Positions 1 through 12,176 of a DNA stretch of 64,000 nucleotides are shown here, one piece after another. Where the stretch lies: assembly GCF_028476545.1 (NCBI RefSeq), contig NW_026732753.1:573001-637000 (forward strand), in the 5' to 3' direction. The DNA comes from Physella acuta. Lineage: Eukaryota; Mollusca; Gastropoda; Physidae. The position numbers and the translations under genes were made by a program. Position 1 is the stretch's first letter. Every line of letters begins with the position of its first letter. The notes beneath the pieces were generated by a model. The model made no database searches, was not told where the DNA came from, and worked only from the letters and a program-made list of their open reading frames with translations.

Positions 1-275
1 GTAGAAAATAAAGTTTACCACATTTAGAAAACATTCAGATAAATGTAGTCAAATAATGAGTACTTGCGCACTGGTAAAAGATAGGCTTGAATCGACAGAT
101 TAGTTCGTTTCAAAAATTGAAAAACAAATCTTACTTTTGTAAGAACCCAGGTAAAACTGCTATATCGACATACGAGAGCAAATACACAGCTAGTACTAGT
201 ATCGTCGGCAGCTTCTTTTTGGCGTTTTCCTAACAAATCTTTTTCTACTGCAAGAACATAAACAAAACGAAGAAC

Positions 276-276
<1 letters not shown>
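1..276. other. Unique AT-rich segment
   Basis: This stretch has no recognisable gene. Short open frames on the minus strand have no family resemblance that I can see. Confidence 0.4.

Positions 277-360
<84 letters not shown>
277..360. repeat. (AT)n microsatellite
   Basis: About 84 bp of pure alternating AT. The following 361-560 stretch (starting CCTAGTAGGAGACC) is unique and unrecognised. An AT tract also adjoins copies of one interspersed repeat elsewhere in the window (24.9, 25.35 and 59.9 kb), so this tract could mark a degraded element. Confidence 0.9.
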
Positions 361-362
<2 letters not shown>

Positions 363-579
363 TAGTAGGAGACCTCGGCTAAGGTCACATGACCTGCGGG
401 TAAACCCCCAAGGATCCTACAGCTGGAGAGTTTAAACAAGTTTCTCAACTGAAAGAAATCAATGTCTACCGGCACATCTGTTGTGTGAATAGACGGACCG
501 TATTGACCGTCCAAAACAGACGAAGTTTACCTCCATCATAGACTGACAATGGTCGCTAGAGGCGTTGCCGGACTAGAGC

Positions 580-1062
580 TAAGTACACTCAGGCTGAGGT
601 AGAGCTGAGTTAGAGCTGAGGTAGATAGAGCTGAGGTAGAGATGAGGTAGAGGTGAGGTAGAGCTGAGGTAGAGCTGAGAGAGAGCTGAGGTAGAGCTGA
701 GTTAGAGCTGAGATAGATAGAGCTGAGGTAGAGATGAGGTAGAGGTGAGGTAGAGCTGAGATAGATAGAGCTGAGGTAGAGATGAGGTAGAGGTGAGGTA
801 GAGCTGAGGTAGAGGTGAGGTAGAGCTGAGAGAGAGCTGAGGTAGAGCTGAGTTAGAGCTGAGATAGATAGAGCTGAGGTAGAGGTGAGGTAGAGCTGAG
901 GTAGAGCTGAGAGAGAGCTGAGGTAGAGCTGAGTTAGAGCTGAGATAGATAGAGCTGAGGTAGAGATGAGGTAGAGGTGAGGTAGAGGTGAGGTAGAGCT
1001 GAGGGAGGTAGAGCTGAGGTAGACCAGAGCTGAGGTAGAGCTGAGGTAGAGCTGAGTTACAC
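580..1062. repeat. Minisatellite, GAGCTGAGGTA family
   Basis: Tandem array of 12 bp-type modules (GAGCTGAGGTA, GAGATGAGGTA, GAGGTGAGGTA, GAGCTGAGATAGATA) arranged in longer composite units. All six frames look like repetitive open frames, but none resembles a protein. Confidence 0.9.
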
Positions 1063-1240
1063 TGTCCAAACGGGTTTTCACCTATCCTCGTCAATTTGCC
1101 CCACCCCAACATCAAGCCTACACCCACAATCATGTCGTCCCCCCCCTACCACCACCACCCCGTCGTTGAACCCCCCGACCATGTATCCACGTCCTAAAGC
1201 TGAGCTGCTAACACTGTGGTCTCATCTGCCGTCGAGGGGT
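1063..1240. other. Short unique spacer
   Basis: C-rich unique sequence between two minisatellites. No feature recognised. Confidence 0.5.
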
Positions 1241-2131
1241 GTGGCCTAGTGGTGACACTACTGGTGGCCTAGTGGTGGCACTACTGGTGGCCTAGTGGTG
1301 GCACTACTGGTGGCCTAGTGGTGACACTACTGGTGGCCTAGTGGTGACACAACTGATGGCCTAGTGGTGACACTACTAGTGGTGACACTACTGGTGGCCT
1401 AGTGGTGACACTACTGGTGGCCTAGTGGTGACACAACTGATGGCCTAGTGGTGACACTACTAGTGGTGACATTACTGGTGGCCTAGTGGTGACACTACTG
1501 GTGGCCTGGTGGTGACACTACTGGTGGCCTGGTGGTGACACTACTGGTGGTCTAGTGGTGACACTACTGGTGGCCTAGTGGTGACACTACTGGTACACTA
1601 CTGATGGCCTAGTGGTGACACTACTGGTGGCCTGGTGGTGACACTACTGGTGGTCTAGTGGTGACACTACTGGTGGCCTAGTGGTGACACTACTGGTACA
1701 CTACTGGTGGCCTAGTGGTGACACTACTGGTGGCCTGGTGGTGACACTACTGGTGGCCTAGTGGTGACACTACTGGTATACTACTGGTGGCCTAGTGGTG
1801 ACACTACTGGTGGCCTGGTGGTGACACTACTGGTGGACTAGTGGTGACACTACTGGTGGCCTTGTGGTGACACTACTGGTGGCCTGGTGGTGACACTACT
1901 GGTGGTCTAGTGGTGACACTACTGGTGGCCTAGTGGTGACACTACTGGTGGCCTAGTGGTGACACTACTCGTGGCCTGGTGGTGACACTACTGGTGGTCT
2001 AGTGGTGACACTACTGGTGGCCTAGGGGTGACACTACTGGTGGCCTGGTGGTGACACTACTGGTGGTCTAGTGGTGACACTACTGGTGGCCTAGTGGTGA
2101 CACTACTGGTGGCCTGGTGGTGACACTACTG
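1241..2131. repeat. Minisatellite, 23 bp unit
   Basis: About 38 copies of a unit containing GTGGCCTAGTGGTGACACTA, with GGCCTGG, GGTCTAG and truncated GTACACTACTG variants that recur in order, indicating block duplication. Confidence 0.93.
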
Positions 2132-2404
2132 TCCTCGTGAGTGATAGCGGCCATCTTTGTTTTCACAAAATGGACGATCACATTTGTTTTCCTTCATCAA
2201 AAGATTTTAATGGGTTTGAGTTGAACTTAATGAAGTTTAAACGACGAAAATAAGTTTTGATCATAGAACATGTAAATTTATTTTTAAATGTATAATAGAT
2301 TCCTGATGTTTAATCTATGATTGGTCTTGCAAAAACCGTTGCTAGCTCGCCTGTGTATGGAGTTAGACAAGCTTCTTTATATTAGTTTATCGTTTGGTAC
2401 ACGG
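2132..2404. other. Unique spacer
   Basis: Unique, mildly AT-rich sequence with no gene recognised. It passes into the large satellite without a clear border. Confidence 0.4.
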
Positions 2405-5400
2405 GTTAAACCAAGATGTAAGCTTGAGTTAAACGTTAACCCAAGATATAAGCTTGAGTTAAACGTTAACCCAAGATGTAAGCTTGAGTTAAACGTTAAC
2501 CCAAGATGTAAGCTTGAGTTAAACGTTAACCCAAGATGTAAGCTTGAGTTAAACGTTAAACGTTAACCCAAGATGTAAGCTTGAGTTAAACGTTAACCCA
2601 AGATGTAAGCTTGAGTTAAACGTTAACCCTAGATGTAAGCTTGAGTTAAACGTTAAACCAAGATGTAAGCTTGAGTTAAACGTTAAACCAAGATGTAAGC
2701 TTGAGTTAAACGTTAACCCTAGATGTAAGCTTGAGTTAAACGTTTACCCAAGATGTAAGCTTGAGTTAAACGTTAAACCAAGATGTAAGCTTGAGTTAAA
2801 CGTTAACCCTAGATGTAAGCTTGAGTTAAACGTTAACCAAAGATGTAAGCTTGAGTTAAACGTTAACCCTAGATGTAAGCTTGAGTTAAACGTTAAACCA
2901 AGATGTAAGCTTGAGTTAAACGTTAAACCAAGATGTAAGCTTGAGTTAAACGTTAACCCTAGATGTAAGCTTGAGTTAAACGTTAACCCAAGATGTAAGC
3001 TTGAGTTAAACGTTAACCCAAGATGTAAGCTTGAGTTAAACGTTAACCCAAGATGTAAGCTTGAGTTAAACGTTAACCCTAGATGTAAGCTTGAGTTAAA
3101 CGTTAAACCAAGATGTAAGCTTGAGTTAAACGTTAAACCAAGATGTAAGCTTGAGTTAAACGTTAACCCTAGATGTAAGCTTGAGTTAAACGTTAAACGT
3201 TAAACCAAGATGTAAGCTTGAGTTAAACGTTAACCCTAGATGTAAGCTTGAGTTAAACGTTAAACGTTAACCCAAGATGTAAGCTTGAGTTAAACGTTAA
3301 CCCAAGATGTAAGCTTGAGTTAAACGTTAACCCTAGATGTAAGCTTGAGTTAAACGTTAACCCTAGATGTAAGCTTGAGTTAAACGTTAAACCAAGATGT
3401 AAGCTTGAGTTAAACGTTAAACCAAGATGTAAGCTTGAGTTAAACGTTAACCCTAGATGTAAGCTTGAGTTAAACGTTAAACCAAGATGTAAGCTTGAGT
3501 TAAACGTTAAACCAAGATGTAAGCTTGAGTTAAACGATAACCCTAGATGTAAGCTTGAGTTAAACGTTAACCCAAGATGTAAGCTTGAGTTAAACGTTAA
3601 CCCAAGATGTAAGCTTGAGTTAAACGTTAACCCAAGATGTAAGCTTGAGTTAAACGTTAACCAAAGATGTAAGCTTGAGTTAAACGTTAACCCTAGATGT
3701 AAGCTTGAGTTAAACGTTAAACCAAGATGTAAGCTTGAGTTAAACGTTAAACCAAGATGTAAGCTTGAGTTAAACGTTAACCCTAGATGTAAGCTGGAGT
3801 TAAACGTTAAACGTTAAACCAAGATGTAAGCTTGAGTTAAACGTTAACCCTAGATGTAAGCTTGAGTTAAACGTTAAACGTTAACCCAAGATGTAAGCTT
3901 GAGTTAAACGTTAACCCAAGATGTAAGCTTGAGTTAAACGTTAAACGTTAACCCAAGATGTAAGCTTGAGTTAAACGTTAACCCAAGATGTAAGCTTGAG
4001 TTAAACGTTAACCCTAGATGTAAGCTTGAGTTAAACGTTAAACGTTAACCCAACATGTAAGCTTGAGTTAAACGTTAAACCAAGATGTAAGCTTGAGTTC
4101 AACGTTAACCCTAGATGTAAGCTTGAGTTAAACGTTAAACCAAGATGTAAGCTTGAGTTAAACGTTAACCCAAGATGTAAGCTTGAGTTAAACGTTAAAC
4201 CAAGATGTAAGCTTGAGTTAAACGTTAACCCTAGATGTAAGCTTGAGTTAAACGTTAAACCAAGATGTAAGCTTGAGTTAAACGTTAAACCAAGATGTAA
4301 GCTTGAGTTAAACGTTAACCCTAGATGTAAGCTTGAGTTAAACGTTAAACCAAGATGTAAGCTTGAGTTAAACGTTAAACCAAGATGTAAGCTTGAGTTA
4401 AACGTTAACCCTAGATGTAAGCTTGAGTTAAACGTTAACCCAAGATGTAAGCTTGAGTTAAACGTTAAACCAAGATGTAAGCTTGAGTTAAACGTTAAAC
4501 GTTAAACCAAGATGTAAGCTAGAGTTAAACGTTAAACGTTAAACCAAGATGTAAGCTTGAGTTAAACGTTAACCCAAGATGTAAGCTTGAGTTAAACGTT
4601 AAACGTTAAACCAAGATGTAAGCTTGAGTTAAACGTTAAACGTTAAACCAAGATGTAAGCTTGAGTTAAACGTTAACCCTAGATGTAAGCTTGAGTTAAA
4701 CGTTAACCCAAGATGTAAGCTTGAGTTAAACGTTAAACCGAGATGTAAGCTTGAGTTAAACGTTAAACGTTAAACCAAGATGTAAGCTAGAGTTAAACGT
4801 TAAACGTTAAACCAAGATGTAAGCTTGAGTTAAACGTTTACCCAAGATGTAAGCTTGAGTTAAAAGTTAAACGTTAACCCTAGATGTAAGCTTGAGTTAA
4901 ACGTTAACCCAAGATGTAAGCTTGAGTTAAACGTTAAACGTTAAACCAAGATGTAAGCTAGAGTTAAACGTTAAACGTTAAACCAAGATGTAAGCTTGAG
5001 TTAAACGTTAACCCTAGATGTAAGCTTGAGTTAAACGTTAACCAAAGATGTAAGCTTGAGTTAAACGTTAACCCTAGATGTAAGCTTGAGTTAAATGTTA
5101 AACCAAGATGTAAGCTTGAGTTAAACGTTAAACCAAGATGTAAGCTTGAGTTAAACGTTAACCCTAGATGTAAGCTTGAGTTAAACGTTAACCCAAGATG
5201 TAAGCTTGAGTTAAACGTTAACCCAAGATGTAAGCTTGAGTTAAACGTTAACCCAAGATGTAAGCTTGAGTTAAACGTTAACCCTAGATGTAAGCTTGAG
5301 TTAAACGTTAAACCAAGATGTAAGCTTGAGTTAAACGTTAAACCAAGATGTAAGCTTGAGTTAAACGTTAACCCTAGATGTAAGCTTGAGTTAAACGTTA

Positions 5401-7480
5401 AACGTTAAACCAAGATGTAAGCTTGAGTTAAACGTTAACCCTAGATGTAAGCTTGAGTTAAACGTTAAACGTTAACCCAAGATGTAAGCTTGAGTTAAAC
5501 GTTAACCCAAGATGTAAGCTTGAGTTAAACGTTAACCCTAGATGTAAGCTTGAGTTAAACGTTAACCCTAGATGTAAGCTTGAGTTAAACGTTAAACCAA
5601 GATGTAAGCTTGAGTTAAACGTTAAACCAAGATGTAAGCTTGAGTTAAACGTTAACCCTAGATGTAAGCTTGAGTTAAACGTTAAACCAAGATGTAAGCT
5701 TGAGTTAAACGTTAAACCAAGATGTAAGCTTGAGTTAAACGTTAACCCTAGATGTAAGCTTGAGTTAAACGTTAACCCAAGATGTAAGCTTGAGTTAAAC
5801 GTTAACCCAAGATGTAAGCTTGAGTTAAACGTTAACCCAAGATGTAATCTTGAGTTAAACGTTAACCAAAGATGTAAGCTTGAGTTAAACGTTAACCCTA
5901 GATGTAAGCTTGAGTTAAACGTTAAACCAAGATGTAAGCTTGAGTTAAACGTTAAACCAAGATGTAAGCTTGAGTTAAACGTTAACCCTAGATGTAAGCT
6001 TGAGTTAAACGTTAAACCAAGATGTAAGCTTGAGTTAAACGTTAACCCTAGATGTAAGCTTGAGTTAAACGTTAAACGTTAACCCAAGATGTAAGCTTGA
6101 GTTAAACGTTAACCCAAGATGTAAGCTTGAGTTAAACGTTAAACGTTAACCCAAGATGTAAGCTTGAGCTAAACGTTAACCCAAGATGTAAGCTTGAGTT
6201 AAACGTTAACCCTAGATGTAAGCTTGAGTTAAACGTTAAACGTTAACCCAAGATGTAAGCTTGAGTTAAACGTTAAACCAAGATGTAAGCTTGAGTTAAA
6301 CGTTAACCCTAGATGTAAGCTTGAGTTAAACGTTAAACCAAGATGTAAGCTTGAGTTAAACGTTAACCCAAGATGTAAGCTTGAGTTAAACGTTAAACCA
6401 AGATGTAAGCTTGAGTTAAACGTTAACCCTAGATGTAAGCTTGAGTTAAACGTTAAACCAAGATGTAAGCTTGAGTTAAACGTTAAACCAAGATGTAAGC
6501 TTGAGTTAAACGTTAACCCTAGATGTAAGCTTGAGTTAAACGTTAAACCAAGATGTAAGCTTGAGTTAAACGTTAAACCAAGATGTAAGCTTGAGTTAAA
6601 CGTTAACCCTAGATGTAAGCTTGAGTTAAACGTTAACCCAAGATGTAAGCTTGAGTTAAACGTTAAACCAAGATGTAAGCTTGAGTTAAACGTTAAACGT
6701 TAAACCAAGATGTAAGCTAGAGTTAAACGTTAAACGTTAAACCAAGATGTAAGCTTGAGTTAAACGTTAACCCAAGATGTAAGCTTGAGTTAAACGTTAA
6801 ACGTTAAACCAAGATGTAAGCTTGAGTTAAACGTTAAACGTTAAACCAAGATGTAAGCTTGAGTTAAACGTTAACCCTAGATGTAAGCTTGAGTTAAACG
6901 TTAACCCAAGATGTAAGCTTGAGTTAAACGTTAAACCGAGATGTAAGCTTGAGTTAAACGTTAAACGTTAAACCAAGATGTAAGCTAGAGTTAAACGTTA
7001 AACGTTAAACCAAGATGTAAGCTTGAGTTAAACGTTTACCCAAGATGTAAGCTTGAGTTAAAAGTTAAACGTTAACCCTAGATGTAAGCTTGAGTTAAAC
7101 GTTAACCCAAGATGTAAGCTTGAGTTAAACGTTAAACGTTAAACCAAGATGTAAGCTAGAGTTAAACGTTAAACGTTAAACCAAGATGTAAGCTTGAGTT
7201 AAACGTTTACCCAAGATGTAAGCTTGAGTTAAAAGTTAAACGTTAACCCAAGATGTAAGCTTGAGTTAAACGTTAAACCAAGATGTAAGCTTGAGTTAAA
7301 CGTTAAACCAAGATGTAAGCTTGAGTTAAACGTTAAACGTTAAACCAAGATGTAAGCTAGAGTTAAACGTTAAACGTTAAACCAAGATGTAAGCTTGAGT
7401 TAAACGTTTACCCAAGATGTAAGCTTGAGTTAAAAGTTAAACGTTAACCCAAGATGTAAGCTTGAGTTAAACGTTAACCC
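2405..7480. repeat. 5.1 kb satellite, 30 bp unit with higher-order structure
   Basis: About 160 copies of a 30 bp unit containing AAGATGTAAGCTTGAGTTAA followed by ACGTTAACCC. Each unit carries a HindIII-type AAGCTT. The last bases vary among CCCAAG, ACCAAG, CCTAG and CCAAAG, and some units gain a 7 bp AAACGTT insert. Rare variants recur at a fixed distance of about 2.2 kb (AACCGAG near 4738 and 6936; AACCAAAG near 3660 and 5870; AAAAGTTAAA near 4862 and 7060), showing duplication of a multi-kilobase block. Confidence 0.95.
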
Positions 7481-8060
7481 TTGCATAAGATGCCCTCGTA
7501 CACGTGCCAGTGTAATCAAAGACATCAAAGGCAAGTCTGACAGTCTTTAATTAACAATCCTGCGCGAGCAATTATCGTAAGATGTTTGATATTAGAGCTT
7601 GCGCCACAGAGAGTGTAGAGATCAACATTAAAGTGCAGATAACTCTAAGCTAATGTATAACTTTATTTTGTTAGCAAAAATTATTGAGTAAGTTGTTTCC
7701 CCTATTTCCTGTACTTCAGACACCTCTGAGATTCGAAAAGAAAAAAATTCCAGCGAAATAATTGTCTAACACAACACCTCGTGGGGCTATTGGGGTCAGT
7801 TTCTGAATGACCTATAATTACTTCCGCCAAACTAAGCTCGGAAAAGGCCAAAATTAGAAGAAAATACTTGAAGACGAAAATAAAACGCATCGATCTGATG
7901 ACGTCATGGGTCGCCGGGGAGTGTGAAGGGTTTCTGTGATGGAGCGGGGACTTCGGCTGCTTCTCTAATTAAACCGGCTAATTAAACCAGCTGGTATTCT
8001 CTAATTAAACCAGTTATTATGTCATTCTCTAATTACCTGACCTTATTTGCTGTCGTCGTT
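7481..8060. other. Unique segment after the satellite
   Basis: Unique sequence with an AATTAAACCAG motif repeated three times near 7970-8015. The only frame worth noting is a 62-codon minus-strand frame listed separately. Confidence 0.4.
7702..7890 (-). CDS. Doubtful small ORF with signal-peptide-like start
   Basis: A 62-codon frame whose N terminus looks like a secretion signal: basic start, a hydrophobic stretch of aromatic and leucine residues at about 4-17, and SLA before a possible cleavage at residues 22/23. The 40-residue remainder is polar with three cysteines (a CC pair and one near the C terminus). I recognise no family. It lies alone in repeat-rich DNA and could easily be chance; the exon structure is unknown. 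Confidence 0.12.
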   Translation of the reverse strand: MRFIFVFKYFLLILAFSELSLAEVIIGHSETDPNSPTRCCVRQLFRWNFFLFESQRCLKYRK

Positions 8061-8061
8061 A

Positions 8062-8220
8062 TGTGAGGGAGTTGTTATGTCCATATGTCTCAGCTAATAA
8101 TTTTAACAGGTTTATGTCCATATGTGTTGGATTGACTTTGTCATATAATATCCATATGTGTCAGCTAATCAGTTTAAAAGGGTTATGTCCATATGTCTCA
8201 GCTTATTATTTTAACATGGA
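8062..8220. repeat. Short degenerate repeat, GTCCATATGT motif
   Basis: Four loose copies of a roughly 50 bp unit containing TATGTCCATATGT and CAGCTAAT. Confidence 0.7.
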
Positions 8221-8374
8221 TACATACACCACCCCTGATCTTATAATATAATAGTATAACACATCGCATATTTATATGAGTACGATGCTTAAAAGGTTTA
8301 ATTTAAAAAATATATTGTAAGCCTTCTATGCTCAAAGTTATAATTTCCTATTGACTTGCACTATGTACTATCTT

Positions 8375-8616
8375 GTACATAATCGATATAATAGCTATTT
8401 GTTTGGTACATAATCGATATACTAGCTATTTGTTTGGTACATAATCGATATACTAGCTATTTGTTTGGTACATAATCGATATAATAACTATTTGTTTGGT
8501 ACATAATCGATATAATAGCTATTTGTTTGGTATATAATCGATATACTAGCTATTTTTTGGTACATAATCGATATATTAGCTATTTGTTTTATACATAACC
8601 GATATACTAGCTATTT
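8375..8616. repeat. Minisatellite, 30 bp unit
   Basis: About eight copies of a unit containing GGTACATAATCGATATA and TAGCTATTTGTTT. Confidence 0.92.
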
Positions 8617-8754
8617 AAGGGTGCTTAATGCCCCCCCCCCTCCCCAACATACAGTGAGGGCAGGGAGCGTCCATTGTGGAATATTTGATCTAATATAAAA
8701 AAAAGTAATCACATGTTTTCTGATATGCATGACGTCACTGCTTTTTAGAGCATA

Positions 8755-8998
8755 GTGGTGTGTGGGAGTGGTGTGTGGGAGTGGTGTGTGGCAGTGGTGT
8801 GTGGGAGTGGTGTGGGTTGTGTGGGAGTGGTGTGTGGGAGTGGTGTGTGGTGTGTGGGAGTGGTGTGGGTTGTGTGGGAGTAGTGTGTGGGAGTGGTGTG
8901 TGGTGTGTGGGAGTGGTGTGTGGGAGTGGTGTGTGGATTGTGCGAGAGTTGGTTGAGAGTGGTGTGGGTTGTGTGAGTGGTGTGAGGGTGGTGTGAGC
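8755..8998. repeat. GTGTGGGAGTG array
   Basis: Imperfect 12 bp-type GTGTGGGAGTGG array with GTTGTGTGG interruptions. Strong G/C strand asymmetry. Confidence 0.9.
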
Positions 8999-9100
8999 AT
9001 AATGTCAATAAAAGATCTCACAGAACGGAGTCCTCACTTAGACGTGAGAATCTGAAATGAAGCAACTCCTGTCATGTAGAGGGCCTAGTTTTATGGCAGT

Positions 9101-9240
9101 GTTAACATAGGGGCTAACAGGAGAGTCACAAGTGACGCATATAGGGGCTAACAGGAAAGTCACAAGTGACGTATATAGGGCTAACAGACAAGTCAGAAGT
9201 TGTACATATAGGAGCCATCAGACGAGTCACAAGTGTCGCA
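9101..9240. repeat. Short tandem repeat, about 40 bp unit
   Basis: Four diverging copies containing ATAGGGGCTAACAG and GTCACAAGTGACG. Each unit carries the near-palindrome GTCACAAGTGAC. Confidence 0.8.
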
Positions 9241-9659
9241 TTTAAATAGTTTTAAATACTGTTTCCACACACACGTGTTTCAATTTATCAATGGAATTCT
9301 GTTTGGAGGTGGTTGGGTAGGAGGTGGGGGGGGGGGGGGGGGGGGTTAGGTCTCCCTTTTGGATTGTGCGCTTATCAGTGGAGTAATTAGGGACAAAATG
9401 GCGACATTGATTACATTTCAGCGGTGATTACTAGATAGCACGTTGTCAGTAGGGTAAAAATTGGTTTTGTCAGTCTTCTGTCAGTCCTCTGTCAGTCCTC
9501 TGTCATTCCTCTGTCAGTTCCTAGCACTAGTACAGTGGTGGAACTAGAACGACGCAACCCCAGGGGAGTGGGGGGGGGGGGGGGGAGTCCCTTAAAAAAT
9601 GGCGACTTAAAAAAATGTGAATTTAAATAAAACAGATAAAAAGTTCTTACATGTCTGCC
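9241..9659. other. Unique spacer with poly-G tracts
   Basis: Contains two poly-G runs (about 9327 and 9570), a short TCTGTCAGTCC repeat (9475-9515) and two CAGTGG-type motifs resembling MITE ends. No gene and no completed element recognised. Confidence 0.4.
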
Positions 9660-9796
9660 TTGGTAGTGGGCGATTAGAAGATTGCTATTGCCGTGGTAGT
9701 GGTGATTAGAAGATTGCTATTGCCGTGGTAGTGGTGATTAGAAGATTGCTATTGCCGTGGTAGTGGTGATTAGAAGGTTGCTATTGCCGTGGTTGG
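9660..9796. repeat. Minisatellite, 32 bp unit
   Basis: Four copies of a unit containing TTAGAAGATTGCTATTGCCG and TGGTAGTGG. Confidence 0.9.
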
Positions 9797-9917
9797 GTGA
9801 TCTTTTGTCTAAAGCCACTTTCTCCTTTATACCTTCTCGAAATTCCAGCACAGCCGGACTGCGTCATAGGGGGGGGGGGGCGAACCAAGGCTAGTTAAAC
9901 ACTGTAGACAACTCCTG

Positions 9918-10165
9918 TCCCACACTACCAGCCCACACTACCACCGCACACTACCAGCCCACACTACCACCCCCACACTACCACTCCCCACTACCATCTC
10001 ACACTACCACCCCACACTACCACCCCACACTACCACCCGCACCCTACCACCCCCACCCTACCGTCCCACCCTACCAGCCCACCCTACCACCCCACCCTAC
10101 CACCCCCACACTACCACCCCACACTACCACCCCACACTACCACCCCCACACCACCCTCCCACACA
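9918..10165. repeat. CACACTACCACCCC array
   Basis: C-rich short-period array (13-15 bp) with A/C variants. Confidence 0.9.
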
Positions 10166-10189
10166 TCGCGAGGGATGACTTGGTTGATC

Positions 10190-10361
10190 TTATGTCTACT
10201 GACCTACTAAAGAGGAAACATTTGGTCAAAAAAGTTTTCTTTTAACCAAAACCTTTCAGTTCATTGTTTACTGTGCTACTGACCTACCTACTAAAGAGGA
10301 AACATTTGGTATAAAGAGTTTTCTTTTAACCAAAACCTTTTCAGTTCATTGTTTACTGTGC
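10190..10361. repeat. Direct duplication, about 82 bp
   Basis: Two head-to-tail copies beginning near ACTGACCTACTAAAGAGG and ending TTCATTGTTTACTGTG. A second two-copy duplication (about 52 bp, GTTCATTAAAACACTGAGGC) lies at about 10433-10533. Confidence 0.85.
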
Positions 10362-10611
10362 TGATGTGTTGGTCTGTCTGTCGATGGTGTGGCACTTCAG
10401 CCTCCCAGTTGCTTGCCACAAGACAGATGCCACAGCCCCTAGTACCACTACATTCTAGAAGGTTCATTAAAACACTGAGGCTACAGCCCCTGTTACCACT
10501 ACTTTCTAGAAAGTTCATTAAAACACTGAGGCTTCAGTGCCGAGTGGAATACTGGGATCACGTGATGTGTTCTCGTCTGCTGGTTCTGTTTTCATATTCA
10601 GCGTCCGTTAC

Positions 10612-10935
10612 AGACCTACTGGGTGACCTAATCAGTGACCTACTGGGTGACCAACTGGGTGACCTACTGGGTGACCTAATCAGTGACCTACTGGGTGACC
10701 TAATCAGTGACCTACTGGGTGACCTACTGGGTGACCTACTGGGTGACCTACTGGGTGACCTACTGGGTGACCTACTGGGTGACCTAATCAGTGACCTACT
10801 GGGTGACCTACTGGGTGACCTAATCAGTGACCTACTGGGTGACCTATTGAGTGACCACGTCCGTGACCTGACCTAACGAGTGACCAAGCCGTTGTCCTGA
10901 CCTAACGAGTGACCTAGCCTTTGTCCTGACCTAAT
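10612..10935. repeat. Minisatellite, GACCTACTGGGT 12 bp unit
   Basis: About 20 units of GACCTACTGGGT with interspersed GACCTAATCAGT variants, decaying into longer GACCTAACGAGT units at the right edge. Confidence 0.92.
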
Positions 10936-11595
10936 GAATGACCTAATCACCTGAGTAGTCTGGTCGCAGCACCAGTGTTTAACAATCGTGTTGATGGAGC
11001 AACAAAAGAACGGCAACAAAAAACAAACTCCATCAATTTCAACCAATCACACGGCCCGGTAAGTTGACGTCTGTTGTGGTCGTCTGCCCAGTTCATTGTT
11101 CGTCTGCTCACCCGACTGTTTGAATATTCAGTGTCGGGTTGGCGGTGGCCAGAACAAACGATTTGTTCCATCTTTCATAATCCCCTCCCCCTCCCCTCCC
11201 TCCCCTCCCTCCCCTCCCTCCCGCCTCGACTGTTGGGCACACCTAGATGGAGTGATAGACTGGCCAGATTTTTTCACGTTTTGGGCTCAACCTTTTAGTC
11301 TCCACGTCACTGCAAGTCACGTGCTTAGGGACAGCGTATGAGCAGCGACAAAACAAAGCATTTGCTCACAGCGACAAAACAAAGCATTTGCTCAACAGAT
11401 CCAGAAGAACTTTGTCACACTGTCAAAAGTTGTGATAGTTCTGGGCAGCTCAGAGTTGTCATGTGGCTGATAAATTCTTTGGCCGGTGATTTGTTAAATG
11501 GTGCTGTTTAGCATTTAGGTAATTGCTGTTGGTCAGTGGCTGTCTGTAGCTCACAAGTGGTCAGTGTGGAAGGTTCATCTCTTGCAGCCGTGTTT
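10936..11595. other. Unique segment with short pyrimidine repeat
   Basis: No gene recognised. It contains a CCCTCCCT tract (11180-11222) and a 29 bp two-copy duplication with GCGACAAAACAAAGCATTTG (11345-11395). Confidence 0.4.
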
Positions 11596-11690
11596 TGTGA
11601 CGTCAACTGAGGATACTGTGACGTCAGCTGAGGATACTGTGACGTCAGCTGGTGATACTGTGACGTCAGCTGGCAATACTGTGACGTCAG
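11596..11690. repeat. Five-copy array, each unit carrying a CRE palindrome
   Basis: Five 21-22 bp units of the form GTGACGTCAGCTGAGGATAC. Every unit contains the exact cAMP-response-element palindrome TGACGTCA. Binding is inferred from the motif only. Confidence 0.85.
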
Positions 11691-11784
11691 AACAATGCAA
11701 GGTAAACTAAAGACTTATCCTGTATTGTAATTGTGGCACAACTCGATTGCGACAGCTCTAGCTCATGATTAGCTCGAGTTCCCC

Positions 11785-11990
11785 CATCCCAGGGGGCATA
11801 ACTCAAACACATTGTGACGTGAGAAATTTCCCTACAGGGGACATAACTCATACTCGATGTGATACGAGTCATTTTCTTTCAGGGGAAGTGACTCATACTC
11901 AATGTGCTATAGATAACCACCTTACAGGGGGCATAACTCAAACACATTTTGATATGAGTAGTCTCCCTGTAAGGCACGTAACTCTAGCAG
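11785..11990. repeat. Degenerate repeat, about 50 bp unit
   Basis: Four to five loose copies built around CAGGGGRCATAACTCA followed by an ATTGTGA-type core. Confidence 0.75.
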
Positions 11991-12176
11991 ACAGTCCGTA
12001 AACAATTAAAAAAGAAACTTTTTCTTTAATCTCAAATGTTAGACCCACACCCACCCCTTTATAGTATTACGTAACAATGCTATAAACACACCCCGTCCCA
12101 TAAATCCCGACACAATATGACGTAAGAAATCGGAATGAAAGTGACGTTCTCGAGGTTTGGCTCTTGGTGACATGAA

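Noticed and set aside
2405-7480. Telomere-like AACCCTAG strings inside the satellite
   Set aside because: Only part of a 30 bp unit, not tandem TTAGGG; not an interstitial telomere.
2405-7480. CRISPR-like array of regular repeats
   Set aside because: No unique spacers, no cas genes, eukaryotic context; ordinary satellite DNA.
9375-9560. CAGTGGAGTAATTAGG and CAGTGGTGGAACTAG resembling MITE left ends
   Set aside because: No matching inverted right ends or target duplications found nearby.
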